A stretch of DNA of 19,138 bases. Origin: an uncultured Clostridium sp. Its GTDB lineage: Bacteria > Bacillota > Clostridia > Lachnospirales > Lachnospiraceae. The notes under the pieces were generated by a model. The model saw only the letters and a list, made by a program, of their open reading frames with translations. It ran no database searches and was not told the DNA's origin. The stretch lies in NCBI GenBank assembly GCA_937902905.1, contig CALELW010000243.1, positions 1-19,138 on the forward strand. Direction: 5' to 3'. The position numbers and the translations under genes were made by a program. Positions 1-7,850 of the stretch are shown here, in pieces. The first letter of the stretch is position 1. Each line of letters begins with the position of its first letter.

Positions 1-526
1 TTAAAAGGCTGGACTTTCCCACGCCGGACGGTCCTGCCAAAACCGTTGTTTTCCCTTCCAGACATTGTTTTACTTTATCAATTCCCATATTTTCGGTATT
101 GCTGATTGTCAATACCTGATTTGCGCATTTTTCATAAATTGACAAAAAATGCTTTTCTTCCTCCTCAGACACCATATCCTGTTTACTGAAACAGATAATA
201 GTCTCTACATTCTGCCATTCCATCATAAGTAAAAATCGGTCTAGCAGATTAAGATTTGGCATCGGATTTGCCATCGCAAAAACGATAAGTGCCTGGTCAA
301 CATTTGCCACTGCCGGACGAATCAACTCATTTTTTCTCGGTAAAATCTCCTCCAGATTTCCAAGAAGTTTCTCTTCATCCAGCACACAAATCGTAACATT
401 ATCTCCAACTAAAGGTTTAATTCCCTCTTTGCGGAAACTTCCCTTTGCCTTACATTCATACAGTTTGTCATCTTCACACCAGACATAATAAAATCCGGCA
501 ATTCCTTTTACAATTTTTCCCCTCAT
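1..526 (-). CDS. rsgA: Ribosome small subunit-dependent GTPase A, N-terminal part (cut by window edge)
   Basis: RsgA is a GTPase that checks late 30S subunit assembly. About 175 residues are visible; the family is usually near 300, so the 3' part lies outside the window. The protein opens with MRGKIVKGIAGFYYV, the start of the N-terminal OB fold, with GDNV near residue 48. The GTPase order is circularly permuted, as expected of this family: the G4-like SKQD motif (FSKQDM) comes before the P-loop GPSGVGKSS, which sits at the window edge. The ATG shares one base with the kinase stop codon (TAATG) and only a weak ribosome binding site precedes it, so translational coupling to prkC is likely. The kinase-rsgA order is common in Firmicutes. 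Identification is firm; only the C-terminal zinc region cannot be checked. Confidence 0.95.
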   Translation of the reverse strand, partial: MRGKIVKGIAGFYYVWCEDDKLYECKAKGSFRKEGIKPLVGDNVTICVLDEEKLLGNLEEILPRKNELIRPAVANVDQALIVFAMANPMPNLNLLDRFLLMMEWQNVETIICFSKQDMVSEEEEKHFLSIYEKCANQVLTISNTENMGIDKVKQCLEGKTTVLAGPSGVGKSSLL

Positions 527-2565
527 TAATCCGCAACTTTCTTAAAGGTTACGTTGTAGGAATCCACACGCTTGGAATCCTTGTATACAATCAGTTCGCC
601 CTGAGAGCCACTAAAGCCGGTGACTTCATCGCCGGAAAGCGACAATGGGAAATCCATATGCGTCAAACTGCGGTTCAAAATAGTCTTTGTCTGACCATCC
701 TGATTCAAAACGATTTTAATCGTTGCTGCCGGGTCAGTCTCGTAATCAAACGGACTGTCAATGCGGATTGTTCCCGACATCTTATAGGTATAGGTTTTTT
801 CCGGTCCAAGGCTGATTGTAACATTCACCGAGGTTCCCTTTTTCACCTTTTTACCACTTGCTTTACTCTGTACACAAATCTTATTCTTATCAAAATTGTC
901 TGAATAAATACTTGTTGTCGTACCTAATTTCAAACCAACTTTTTCAAGCGCTGTCTTTGCCTGACTCTTTGTCTTACCTAACAAATCCGGAACACTTACT
1001 GTCTGTGCGCCTTTGCTTACATAATAGGTAATCGTAGAACCGGCTGCCGCATTCTCTCCCTGTTTCGGACTTGTATATACAACTTTTCCTTCTTCAGTCT
1101 TATCACTGTATACATCCGCACCACGTTTTGGCACAAAACCGGCTGCTTTAATTGCCGACTCTGCCTCGTCCGGTGTCATGCCCCAGACACTAGGTAACTG
1201 AGACTCGCGCAGATAAACAGTAATGGTATCACCCTCTGATACTTCCGAACCAATGGCAGGCGTTGTGCTAATGACCTGTCCCGGCTCAACTTCTGTCGAC
1301 TCTGCTGTTTCAAATTTATAATCCAGTCCTGCACTGTCTAACATGCTCTGTGCCTGTTCCTGTGTCAGACCTTTAATCTGTGGAACCTGTGTTTTCGTGC
1401 TCTCCGGTGTGCTGACCGGCTCTTTACTTGCCTGTGTCGTCTGTGAAGTCGGCTCCGGTGTTGCTTCATTGGAAGATGAACTGCCTCCCCAGAAACCTAC
1501 AAATCGACCTAACAGATAAATAATAATCACACCAATAATAATGGCAACCGTTATACTTCCGATAATCAATGCTTTCTCTAATTTCGGGTCAACTTCACCA
1601 TTTGATTCTTCGTCTGCCTCTTCTTCCGTCTTTTCATCTAATGTCGGTTTCGTAGAAGCTGCCTTTAACGAATTCACGTCATTACTCGGAATGAAAATGG
1701 TATCTGCATTTTCATACAAATTACGAATCACGCCGTACTCACCGGTCGGATCCTGTAAAAACATCTTCAAATCCGCAATCAAATCCATCACTGTCGGATA
1801 GCGGAGTTCTGTTTTCTTCTGCATACATTTTGCGACAATATTACTAAGTCCGTGTGGAATTGTCGCATCAATGGCATCTAACGGAGTCGCATCTTCCTGA
1901 ATATGTGCTAAGGCAATTGCCACTGCGCTCTCGCCGGTAAACGGAAGAGAACCGCTTAACATTTCATACATTGATACACCCAGTGAGTAGATGTCACTCT
2001 TCTCATCACTGAATCCTCCTCTTGCCTGTTCCGGAGAAATGTAATGTACAGAACCCATGGCATTTGCTGTAATTGTATTCGAACTTGCTGCCTTGGCGAT
2101 TCCAAAGTCACTTACCTTTGCCGTACCATCTTTCGAAATCAAAATATTCTGAGGTTTAATATCACGGTGAATAATATGATTGGCATGCGCAGCCTCCAAA
2201 CCATTTGCAATCTGCAGGCCGATTCCAACTGCCTCTCTCACCGAGAGTTTACCCTTCTGCTCAATGTATTTTTTCAAAGTGATGCCATCTACAAATTCCA
2301 TCACAATATAGTGCATATCCTGTTCCTGTCCGACATCATAGACTCCTACGATATTCGGATGGGACAAACACGCAATCGCCTGCGCTTCCTGACGGAATTT
2401 TGTAACAAATTTTGCATCCTCACTATACTCATTTTTTAATATTTTAACCGCCACATAGCGATTTAACCGATGGTCTTTGGCACGATATACATCTGCCATA
2501 CCGCCAGTTCCGATTTTTTCGATTATTTCATATCTTCCACTAATTACTGCACCAATATTAATCAT
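526..2565 (-). CDS. prkC: PASTA-domain serine/threonine protein kinase (PrkC/Stk1 type)
   Basis: This is a membrane Ser/Thr kinase of 679 residues. Kinase domain, about 11-270: glycine loop GTGGMADVY (19-27), catalytic Lys41 in VAVK, HRDIKPQN (133-140, base Asp135), DFG (153-155), and GSVHYISPEQARG at the end of the activation segment. An acidic linker (about 310-328) precedes one membrane segment (about 331-354). Outside it lie a Ser/Thr/Pro-rich stretch (362-392) and three PASTA repeats (about 391-453, 455-518, 522-587), which in relatives bind muropeptides or lipid II. About 90 further residues after the last PASTA fit no family I recognise. The phosphatase gene lies 12 bases upstream, and the AAAGGAG site of this gene overlaps the phosphatase stop. 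The pair probably controls growth and cell-wall synthesis, as known for PrkC/PrpC in Bacillus. Confidence 0.96.
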   Translation of the reverse strand: MINIGAVISGRYEIIEKIGTGGMADVYRAKDHRLNRYVAVKILKNEYSEDAKFVTKFRQEAQAIACLSHPNIVGVYDVGQEQDMHYIVMEFVDGITLKKYIEQKGKLSVREAVGIGLQIANGLEAAHANHIIHRDIKPQNILISKDGTAKVSDFGIAKAASSNTITANAMGSVHYISPEQARGGFSDEKSDIYSLGVSMYEMLSGSLPFTGESAVAIALAHIQEDATPLDAIDATIPHGLSNIVAKCMQKKTELRYPTVMDLIADLKMFLQDPTGEYGVIRNLYENADTIFIPSNDVNSLKAASTKPTLDEKTEEEADEESNGEVDPKLEKALIIGSITVAIIIGVIIIYLLGRFVGFWGGSSSSNEATPEPTSQTTQASKEPVSTPESTKTQVPQIKGLTQEQAQSMLDSAGLDYKFETAESTEVEPGQVISTTPAIGSEVSEGDTITVYLRESQLPSVWGMTPDEAESAIKAAGFVPKRGADVYSDKTEEGKVVYTSPKQGENAAAGSTITYYVSKGAQTVSVPDLLGKTKSQAKTALEKVGLKLGTTTSIYSDNFDKNKICVQSKASGKKVKKGTSVNVTISLGPEKTYTYKMSGTIRIDSPFDYETDPAATIKIVLNQDGQTKTILNRSLTHMDFPLSLSGDEVTGFSGSQGELIVYKDSKRVDSYNVTFKKVAD

Positions 2566-2577
2566 TCTTTCACTCCT

Positions 2578-3300
2578 TTACAGTCGAACTAAAATCACGC
2601 TGATGTTATCTTTGCCACCGGCTTCGTTCGCCTGTTGAACCAATTTTTCCCCTGCCAATTTCATATCTTCTTTATTTTCTTTTACAATCTTCTCTATCTG
2701 GCTGTCTTCAACCATATTTGTCAATCCATCCGAGCACAGCAATAGTACATCCCCCGGCTCTACTTTCACTTCAAAACAATCCGGTCTGACGGTATCATCC
2801 GTCCCCAGTGCTCTCGTAATAATATTCTTATTCGGATGGGTCCGCATCTCTTCTTTTTGAATTTCACCTGACTGAACCATCTCCTCTACAAGCGAATGGT
2901 CCACGGTAATCTGCTCCAAATGTTCATGCAGACGATAAAAACGTGAATCCCCAATATTAGCAATATAGGCAACATCATCTTCTACCATGGCACCAACCAC
3001 CGTAGTTCCCATGCCGGCAAGGTCGAAATCTTCTTTCGCACACTGATAAACCTTCTGATTCGCCGCTTCAATCGCCTGTTCAAAAGCACTAACCGGAGTC
3101 CTTGCCGTCGAACTCTGTATCTGCTTAACCATCTCCGCAATGCATAATCTGGAAGCTAAATCTCCTGCCTTATGTCCCCCCATACCATCTGCAACAAGAA
3201 ACAGATTCGGAAATCTGCCAATGGGATTCTCTTCACAGAAAACACTATCCTGGTTGCTGTTTCTAAGAAGTCCCATATCTGTCATAGAAAATGTATCCAC
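2578..3300 (-). CDS. stp: PP2C-family protein serine/threonine phosphatase (Stp/PrpC)
   Basis: This metal-dependent phosphatase is the expected partner that reverses phosphorylation by the adjacent PASTA kinase. Counting from the GTG start it has 240 residues, a normal size for bacterial PP2C. Visible motifs: RNSNQD (Asp18), VADGMGGHKAGD (36-47, metal-binding Asp38 and Gly39), MGTT (97-100), NIGDSR (115-120), VDHSL (133-137), LCSDGL (188-193, Asp191) and GKDNISV (229-235, Asp231). The longest open frame begins nine codons earlier at an ATG (3327), but that ATG lies inside rlmN. GTG at 3300 has AGAGGAGG seven bases upstream and starts 13 bases after the rlmN stop, so it was chosen. No signal peptide or membrane segment is present, so the protein is cytoplasmic. 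Confidence 0.93.
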   Translation of the reverse strand: MDTFSMTDMGLLRNSNQDSVFCEENPIGRFPNLFLVADGMGGHKAGDLASRLCIAEMVKQIQSSTARTPVSAFEQAIEAANQKVYQCAKEDFDLAGMGTTVVGAMVEDDVAYIANIGDSRFYRLHEHLEQITVDHSLVEEMVQSGEIQKEEMRTHPNKNIITRALGTDDTVRPDCFEVKVEPGDVLLLCSDGLTNMVEDSQIEKIVKENKEDMKLAGEKLVQQANEAGGKDNISVILVRL

Positions 3301-3313
3301 TGTCTGACCTCCT

Positions 3314-4351
3314 CTAGTTTCTACCATTCTTCGTCAGAAATTTCTTTCGTAACTGACCACAGGCAGCATCAATGTCGCTCCCCATCTCTCTTCTTATTGT
3401 AACAGTTTTTCTATATTTTTCAAGAATTGTTTTGAACTTCTCAATATCCTCCTTCGTTGAGCGGTAACAATTTCTCTCTTTCACTTCATTTAACGGAATC
3501 AGATTAATGTGGCAGTTTAACCCGGAAAGCCTGCCTGCCAGTTCCTTTGCATGCTCTTCTTTATCGTTCACACCGCGAATCATACTGTACTCAAACGTAA
3601 TACGGCGCCCGGTTTTCTCAAAATAATATTGGCATGCCTGTATAATTTCATCGATGGTGTAACGATTAGCAACCGGCATCGTCTGACGCCTGATTTCATC
3701 GTTTGGCGCGTGCAGACTGATTGCTAACGTAATCTGTAGTTTTTCGTCTGCAAGTTTTTTGATTTTATCCACTAAGCCACACGTTGATACGGTAATATTA
3801 CGCTGGCTGATTCCAATTCCTTTCTCACAGGAAACAAGTTTTATAAAACGGAGAAGTTCATCATAATTATCAAGCGGCTCGCCCATTCCCATCACAATGA
3901 TATTCGATACCCTCTCTTTTGTATCTTTCTGAATTTGATAAATCTGTGAGAGCATTTCCCCGGCAGTCAGATTTCTCGTGAGTCCGGTAAGTGTGGACGC
4001 ACAGAAGGTACATCCCATCCGGCACCCCACCTGCGACGAAATGCAAACGCTATTGCCATGATGATACTTCATCCACACACTTTCGATTACATGGTCATCT
4101 TTCAGTGCAAATAAATACTTTGCCGTATCTTTCTTTTTCGACACCTGCTTTTCCACCTGTCTCACACCGGATATGCAGTAATTCTCTTTTAATTTTTCCC
4201 GAAAAGCAGCACTCAGATTCGTCATTTCATCGAAATCATCTGCCTGTTTTTCATGCACCCACTGAAACAATTGTTTTCCACGGAATGCTTTTTCTCCAAG
4301 AGAAATGGCAAGTGCTTCCATTTCCTCTAAATTCATGCTCCGAATATCCAT
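3314..4351 (-). CDS. rlmN: Dual-specificity 23S rRNA/tRNA adenine-C2 methyltransferase RlmN
   Basis: This radical-SAM enzyme methylates C2 of A2503 in 23S rRNA and, in characterised members, A37 of some tRNAs. At 345 residues it has the family size. The iron-sulfur motif CRMGCTFC gives Cys110, Cys114 and Cys117. Cys103 (in SVCISSQVGC) and Cys331 (in GSDIDAACGQL) match the two catalytic cysteines of E. coli RlmN: the C-terminal one carries the methyl group and the other resolves the protein-RNA adduct. Other matches are MGMGEPLDNYD and FEYSMIRGVND. The last two help separate RlmN from the resistance enzyme Cfr, and the core-gene setting agrees. A GAGAGGA site stands before the ATG, 14 bases after the rsmB stop. 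Confidence 0.96.
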   Translation of the reverse strand: MDIRSMNLEEMEALAISLGEKAFRGKQLFQWVHEKQADDFDEMTNLSAAFREKLKENYCISGVRQVEKQVSKKKDTAKYLFALKDDHVIESVWMKYHHGNSVCISSQVGCRMGCTFCASTLTGLTRNLTAGEMLSQIYQIQKDTKERVSNIIVMGMGEPLDNYDELLRFIKLVSCEKGIGISQRNITVSTCGLVDKIKKLADEKLQITLAISLHAPNDEIRRQTMPVANRYTIDEIIQACQYYFEKTGRRITFEYSMIRGVNDKEEHAKELAGRLSGLNCHINLIPLNEVKERNCYRSTKEDIEKFKTILEKYRKTVTIRREMGSDIDAACGQLRKKFLTKNGRN

Positions 4352-4365
4352 CTTTTTCCTCTCTG

Positions 4366-5676
4366 TTATCTATCCACTTTCCGCAGTCTCGCCACGAAAA
4401 ATCCATCACTTTGCTGAAGTCCCGGTATCATCGTAAGCATCCCTTCTGCCGTCATGCGGTTACATAGTAACGGTGGCAAAAAGGAATTTAACGACTCAAG
4501 TTTTAATCCTAAGTGTTCCACAAAAAATCGGACATTTTCTTCGTTTTCTGCCTGATTCACTGTACATGTACTGTAAATTAAGACGCCTCCCGGTTTTACC
4601 ATTTTTTCAGCGCTTTCCACAATCTTTCGCTGAATTGGGACAAGCTCTTTTGCATGTTTTAGGGCATGGTATTTGATTTCCGGTTTGCGTCCGATAATTC
4701 CGATTCCGGAACACGGCACATCGCAGAGAACAACATCTGCCTGCGAAAAAAAGGCTTCATCACTCTTTGTCGCATCCCACACTTTGCAGGAAGCATTTTT
4801 GACCTTTAAGCGTCTAAAATTTTCCTCAATTTTTTTGACCTTTGACGCCGTTTTATCTCTGGCACTTAAAGAGCCCTCACCCTTTAAGCACAAAAGCGCA
4901 TGCATTGCTTTCCCGCCGGGTGCACTGCACACATCCACAACTTTATCCCCCGGCCGGATTCCGGCACACAAAACCGGGAGCATCGAACTTTCGTCTTGAA
5001 CAAAAAATACCCCTTCTTCGTAACCCGGTATTTTTTTTATATCTTCCACACCGGAAATAATCACCGTATCATCCATATAATGGGCTTTTTTAACGGCAAC
5101 ACCAGCTTTCCTTAATTCCTCACAAAACATTTTTTTCGTCCATTTAGACGTATCAATATGTAACGTAATGTCCTTTGTGTTCTCCAAAAAAGCCGCACCA
5201 ATTTTTTTTGTTGTTTTTTTGCCGTACTGTTCACATAAATGGTCATATAAATCCCGTGGCAGAGATAAACTTTCCCACGGTTTCAAAGAGATTGAATCCC
5301 CGCTTCTCAGTATTGTCCTAAGCACACCATTTACAAAAGCAGCATGTTTTTGCCCCTCTTTCTTTTTCAGAAGTTCCACTGCCTCATGACAGCTCACTGC
5401 CTCCGGCACTTTCTCCATATAGCGGATTTCATAGAGTGCCATGCGAAGAACCGTGCGAACCGGTGCTGTCATTTTTGAGACCTGAATCTTTGCAAATTGA
5501 TTCAGAATTGCATCTATTTCAACACAACGCTCAATCGTTCCGTAAGAAAGACGTTTCAAAAATCGCTTGTCTCTCGTCAAAAAATCATTCTGTGCCACAA
5601 TCCGGTGGAAAACAGAGTCGCTGTGTTCTCCCTTTTCCATCGTTTGATAAACAATTTCATATGCCTGTAATCTCAT
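4366..5676 (-). CDS. rsmB: 16S rRNA (cytosine-967-C5) methyltransferase RsmB
   Basis: This enzyme methylates C967 (E. coli numbering) of 16S rRNA with SAM. It has 436 residues. The N-terminal part (about 1-130) is NusB-like and all helical, for example MRLQAYEIVYQ and the FVNGVLR segment (114-120). The C-terminal part is the Rossmann methyltransferase: DVCSAPGGKAMHAL (248-261) binds SAM, DVPCSG (319-324) carries Cys322, and YSTCTVNQAENEENV (368-382) carries Cys371, the expected nucleophile. The NusB-like extension separates RsmB from other m5C enzymes such as RsmF. The start ATG overlaps the stop of the upstream peptidase by one base (TGATG), which suggests coupled translation. Confidence 0.95.
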   Translation of the reverse strand: MRLQAYEIVYQTMEKGEHSDSVFHRIVAQNDFLTRDKRFLKRLSYGTIERCVEIDAILNQFAKIQVSKMTAPVRTVLRMALYEIRYMEKVPEAVSCHEAVELLKKKEGQKHAAFVNGVLRTILRSGDSISLKPWESLSLPRDLYDHLCEQYGKKTTKKIGAAFLENTKDITLHIDTSKWTKKMFCEELRKAGVAVKKAHYMDDTVIISGVEDIKKIPGYEEGVFFVQDESSMLPVLCAGIRPGDKVVDVCSAPGGKAMHALLCLKGEGSLSARDKTASKVKKIEENFRRLKVKNASCKVWDATKSDEAFFSQADVVLCDVPCSGIGIIGRKPEIKYHALKHAKELVPIQRKIVESAEKMVKPGGVLIYSTCTVNQAENEENVRFFVEHLGLKLESLNSFLPPLLCNRMTAEGMLTMIPGLQQSDGFFVARLRKVDR

Positions 5677-6392
5677 CAGTCACGATTGTTCCTTCCAAAT
5701 AATAAAATCAGTCTTAACAACTGTAAAATTGCAGCAGCCGCAGAAGCCACATAGGTCAGTGCCGCCGCACGCAAAACCTTTTTTGCGCCACCGGTTTCCA
5801 TTGTTCCAAGAATTCCTGTGTCCTGTAAAATCGCAAGTGCCCGTCTCGATGCATTAAACTCAACCGGAAGGGTCACAACCTGAAACAATACCGCTGCACT
5901 AAAAAATACAATTCCTGCCGTAATTAACACCGGCATGCTAAACAAAATGCCGGCAAGAATGAAAAACCACGAAACGCCGGATCCAAAATTTGCAACCGGA
6001 ACTAATATGGTACGAATGGATAATGGAACATATGAATTCGCATGCTGTATCACATGACCACACTCATGTGCAGCCACCGCAATTGCCGCTACCGAATTGC
6101 TTCCATACACAGAATCCGAAAGTCCAATCTGCTTCGTTCTCGGGTTATAATGGTCGGTCAGATTTCCGCTAATATGGCATACTGTCACATCATTAATTCC
6201 CGCATAGGATAAAATACGCTGTGCCACCTGTGCCCCCGTAAGACCGGATGCACTTCTTACCACACTGTACCTTGCAAAATTCCTCCGAACCATCGAAGAA
6301 GCAAGCAGTGATAAAACAACACCAATTAAAATCAATACATATGTTGGGTCCCAGAACATATAAAAGGGACTTCCATATCCGTAACCTAGCAT
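5676..6392 (-). CDS. Membrane zinc metallopeptidase, YugP family
   Basis: This membrane protein has 238 residues from the chosen start. The zinc site HECGH (109-113, within AVAAHECGHVIQH) marks a zinc peptidase. Hydrophobic segments lie at about 17-33, 140-175 and 208-232, and Glu178 (LPVEFNASRRA) is a plausible third ligand. The family is DUF2628/YugP-like neutral zinc metallopeptidase; I know of no defined substrate. The longest frame starts at a TTG (6398), but ATG 6392 has AAAAGGG nine bases upstream, whereas the TTG is only three bases from it. The ATG lies seven bases inside the end of fmt and the gene runs into rsmB with a one-base overlap, so it is embedded in a translation-factor operon. 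That placement recurs in related Clostridia, but its meaning is unclear. Confidence 0.9.
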   Translation of the reverse strand: MLGYGYGSPFYMFWDPTYVLILIGVVLSLLASSMVRRNFARYSVVRSASGLTGAQVAQRILSYAGINDVTVCHISGNLTDHYNPRTKQIGLSDSVYGSNSVAAIAVAAHECGHVIQHANSYVPLSIRTILVPVANFGSGVSWFFILAGILFSMPVLITAGIVFFSAAVLFQVVTLPVEFNASRRALAILQDTGILGTMETGGAKKVLRAAALTYVASAAAAILQLLRLILLFGRNNRD

Positions 6393-7318
6393 AAACAATC
6401 ACCCTTTTCTATTTTTACACCGCGTAAGAAACTTCCGGCATCCATTCGTTTCTTTCCTTCTAACTGCACTTCTAAAAGTTCCAGACAGCCGTCACCGGTC
6501 TGAACGATAAAACTATTTTTTAATACATCAACAACCATGCCCGGCTTATGGCCCGTATTCCATGGGAGCACATTCGCACGCCAGAGTTTTAATGTTTTCC
6601 CCCGGAATGTGGTATACGCGCTTGGCCATGAATTCATTCCACGAATATATCGTTCCACTTTCGCAGCATCCCAATTCATGTCAATTTTACCCATATCTTT
6701 TTTGAGCATTTTCGCATAGCAGCTTAAACTGTCATCCTGCTTTTGCGGTACAATCTCACCTTTTTCCACTTTCTCCAAAGTTTCTAATAAAAGATATTTC
6801 CCCATTCTCGAAAGTCTGTCATGAATCGTTTCCGCTGTATCCTCTTTTTCAATTACCGTTTCTGCTTTTAACAGCATATCGCCGGTATCAAGTCCTTCTG
6901 CCATCTGCATCGTCGTTACACCGGTTTTTTCATCTCCTTCAAGGATTGCCCACTGCATCGGTGCCGCACCGCGCCAGCGCGGAAGTAACGACGCATGAAC
7001 ATTAATACATCCGTACTTTGGATAATCTAAAATCTCTTTGGATAAAATCTGTCCAAATGCAACAACTACAATAACATCACATAGAATCTTCCGAAGTTGT
7101 TCCACAAATTCCACATCTTTTACACGCACAGGTGTATAAACCGGAATATTATTTTCCACTGCCACTTCTTTCACCGGAGTAAAAACCAGTTTCCCGCTGC
7201 GTCCTCTCGCCTTATCCGGCTGCGTCACGACCGCTGTGACTGTATGCTCCTTTGAGGCAAGCAGACCTTTTAATACAGGAACGGAAAAATCCGGTGTACC
7301 CATAAAAATTACATTCAT
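6386..7318 (-). CDS. fmt: Methionyl-tRNA formyltransferase
   Basis: This enzyme transfers a formyl group from 10-formyltetrahydrofolate to initiator Met-tRNA, so that translation starts with formylmethionine. It has 310 residues from the chosen start. The N-terminal hydrolase domain opens MNVIFMGTPDFSVPVL. The catalytic triad is Asn106 and His108 (in NVHASLLP) with Asp144 (EGLDTGDML); SLLPRWRGAAPMQWAI (110-125) is the family signature. The C-terminal tRNA-binding domain occupies about 200-310. The open frame could begin 11 codons earlier at 7351, but that would overlap def. ATG 7318 has AGGAGG six bases upstream and lies ten bases after the def stop. def, immediately upstream, encodes the enzyme that later removes the formyl group, a very common pairing. 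Confidence 0.97.
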   Translation of the reverse strand: MNVIFMGTPDFSVPVLKGLLASKEHTVTAVVTQPDKARGRSGKLVFTPVKEVAVENNIPVYTPVRVKDVEFVEQLRKILCDVIVVVAFGQILSKEILDYPKYGCINVHASLLPRWRGAAPMQWAILEGDEKTGVTTMQMAEGLDTGDMLLKAETVIEKEDTAETIHDRLSRMGKYLLLETLEKVEKGEIVPQKQDDSLSCYAKMLKKDMGKIDMNWDAAKVERYIRGMNSWPSAYTTFRGKTLKLWRANVLPWNTGHKPGMVVDVLKNSFIVQTGDGCLELLEVQLEGKKRMDAGSFLRGVKIEKGDCLC

Positions 7319-7328
7319 GTGCTGCCTC

Positions 7329-7820
7329 CTATTCTCCAAATTCTTTTTCAAATTCCTCGATGGTATACAGTCTTCCCTCCACTTTATTTACATACAAACC
7401 GCCATCCAAATGCTCGATTTCATGTACCAAAGCACGGGCAAGCAGTTCTTCTCCCTCAATCTCAAAAGGCTCCATCTCTTCATTATATGCCTTTACGACA
7501 ACATGATTCGGTCTTGTTACAATGCCAACTTTATCCGGCACACTTAAACACCCTTCACTGCCTCTCTGCTCACCATCGGTCGAAATAATTTCCGGATTAA
7601 TCAAAACAATCGGATTACTTCTGTCTTCCGTAATATCAATTACGGCAATCCGCTTCAAAATACCGACCTGAGGCGCCGCTAAGCCAACACCATCTGCGTC
7701 ATACATCGTATCAAACATATCCGCAATTAACTCTTTATTTTTTTCTGTCATCTCTTTTACTACTTTACATTTTTTGGTGAGAATATCATCACCAATCATA
7801 CGAATGTTACGAATTGCCAT
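7329..7820 (-). CDS. def: Peptide deformylase
   Basis: This metal enzyme removes the formyl group from nascent proteins as they leave the ribosome. At 163 residues it has normal length. All three family motifs are intact: GVGLAAPQVG (44-53), EGCLSVP (89-95, metal ligand Cys91) and HEIEHLDG (133-140, ligands His133 and His137, catalytic Glu134). The EGCLSVP form and short C-terminus point to a type 1 enzyme. The gap from priA is 30 bases, with a modest AGGTAGGA site close to the ATG and no terminator-like hairpin. It sits directly before fmt. Confidence 0.97.
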   Translation of the reverse strand: MAIRNIRMIGDDILTKKCKVVKEMTEKNKELIADMFDTMYDADGVGLAAPQVGILKRIAVIDITEDRSNPIVLINPEIISTDGEQRGSEGCLSVPDKVGIVTRPNHVVVKAYNEEMEPFEIEGEELLARALVHEIEHLDGGLYVNKVEGRLYTIEEFEKEFGE

Positions 7821-7850
7821 TTTTCCTACCTGCCTTTTCTTTTCTTAAAT

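Noticed and set aside
445..903. Plus-strand open frame of 152 codons opposite prkC
   Set aside because: It is the antisense of a well-supported kinase gene, has no recognisable domain, and spans the prkC/rsgA junction.
3301..3327. ATG start of the PP2C phosphatase at 3327
   Set aside because: It overlaps rlmN and lacks a spaced binding site; GTG 3300 has AGGAGG seven bases upstream and gives the usual N-terminus.
3314..4351. Cfr-type antibiotic-resistance methyltransferase
   Set aside because: Sequence motifs, length and the conserved operon position fit housekeeping RlmN.
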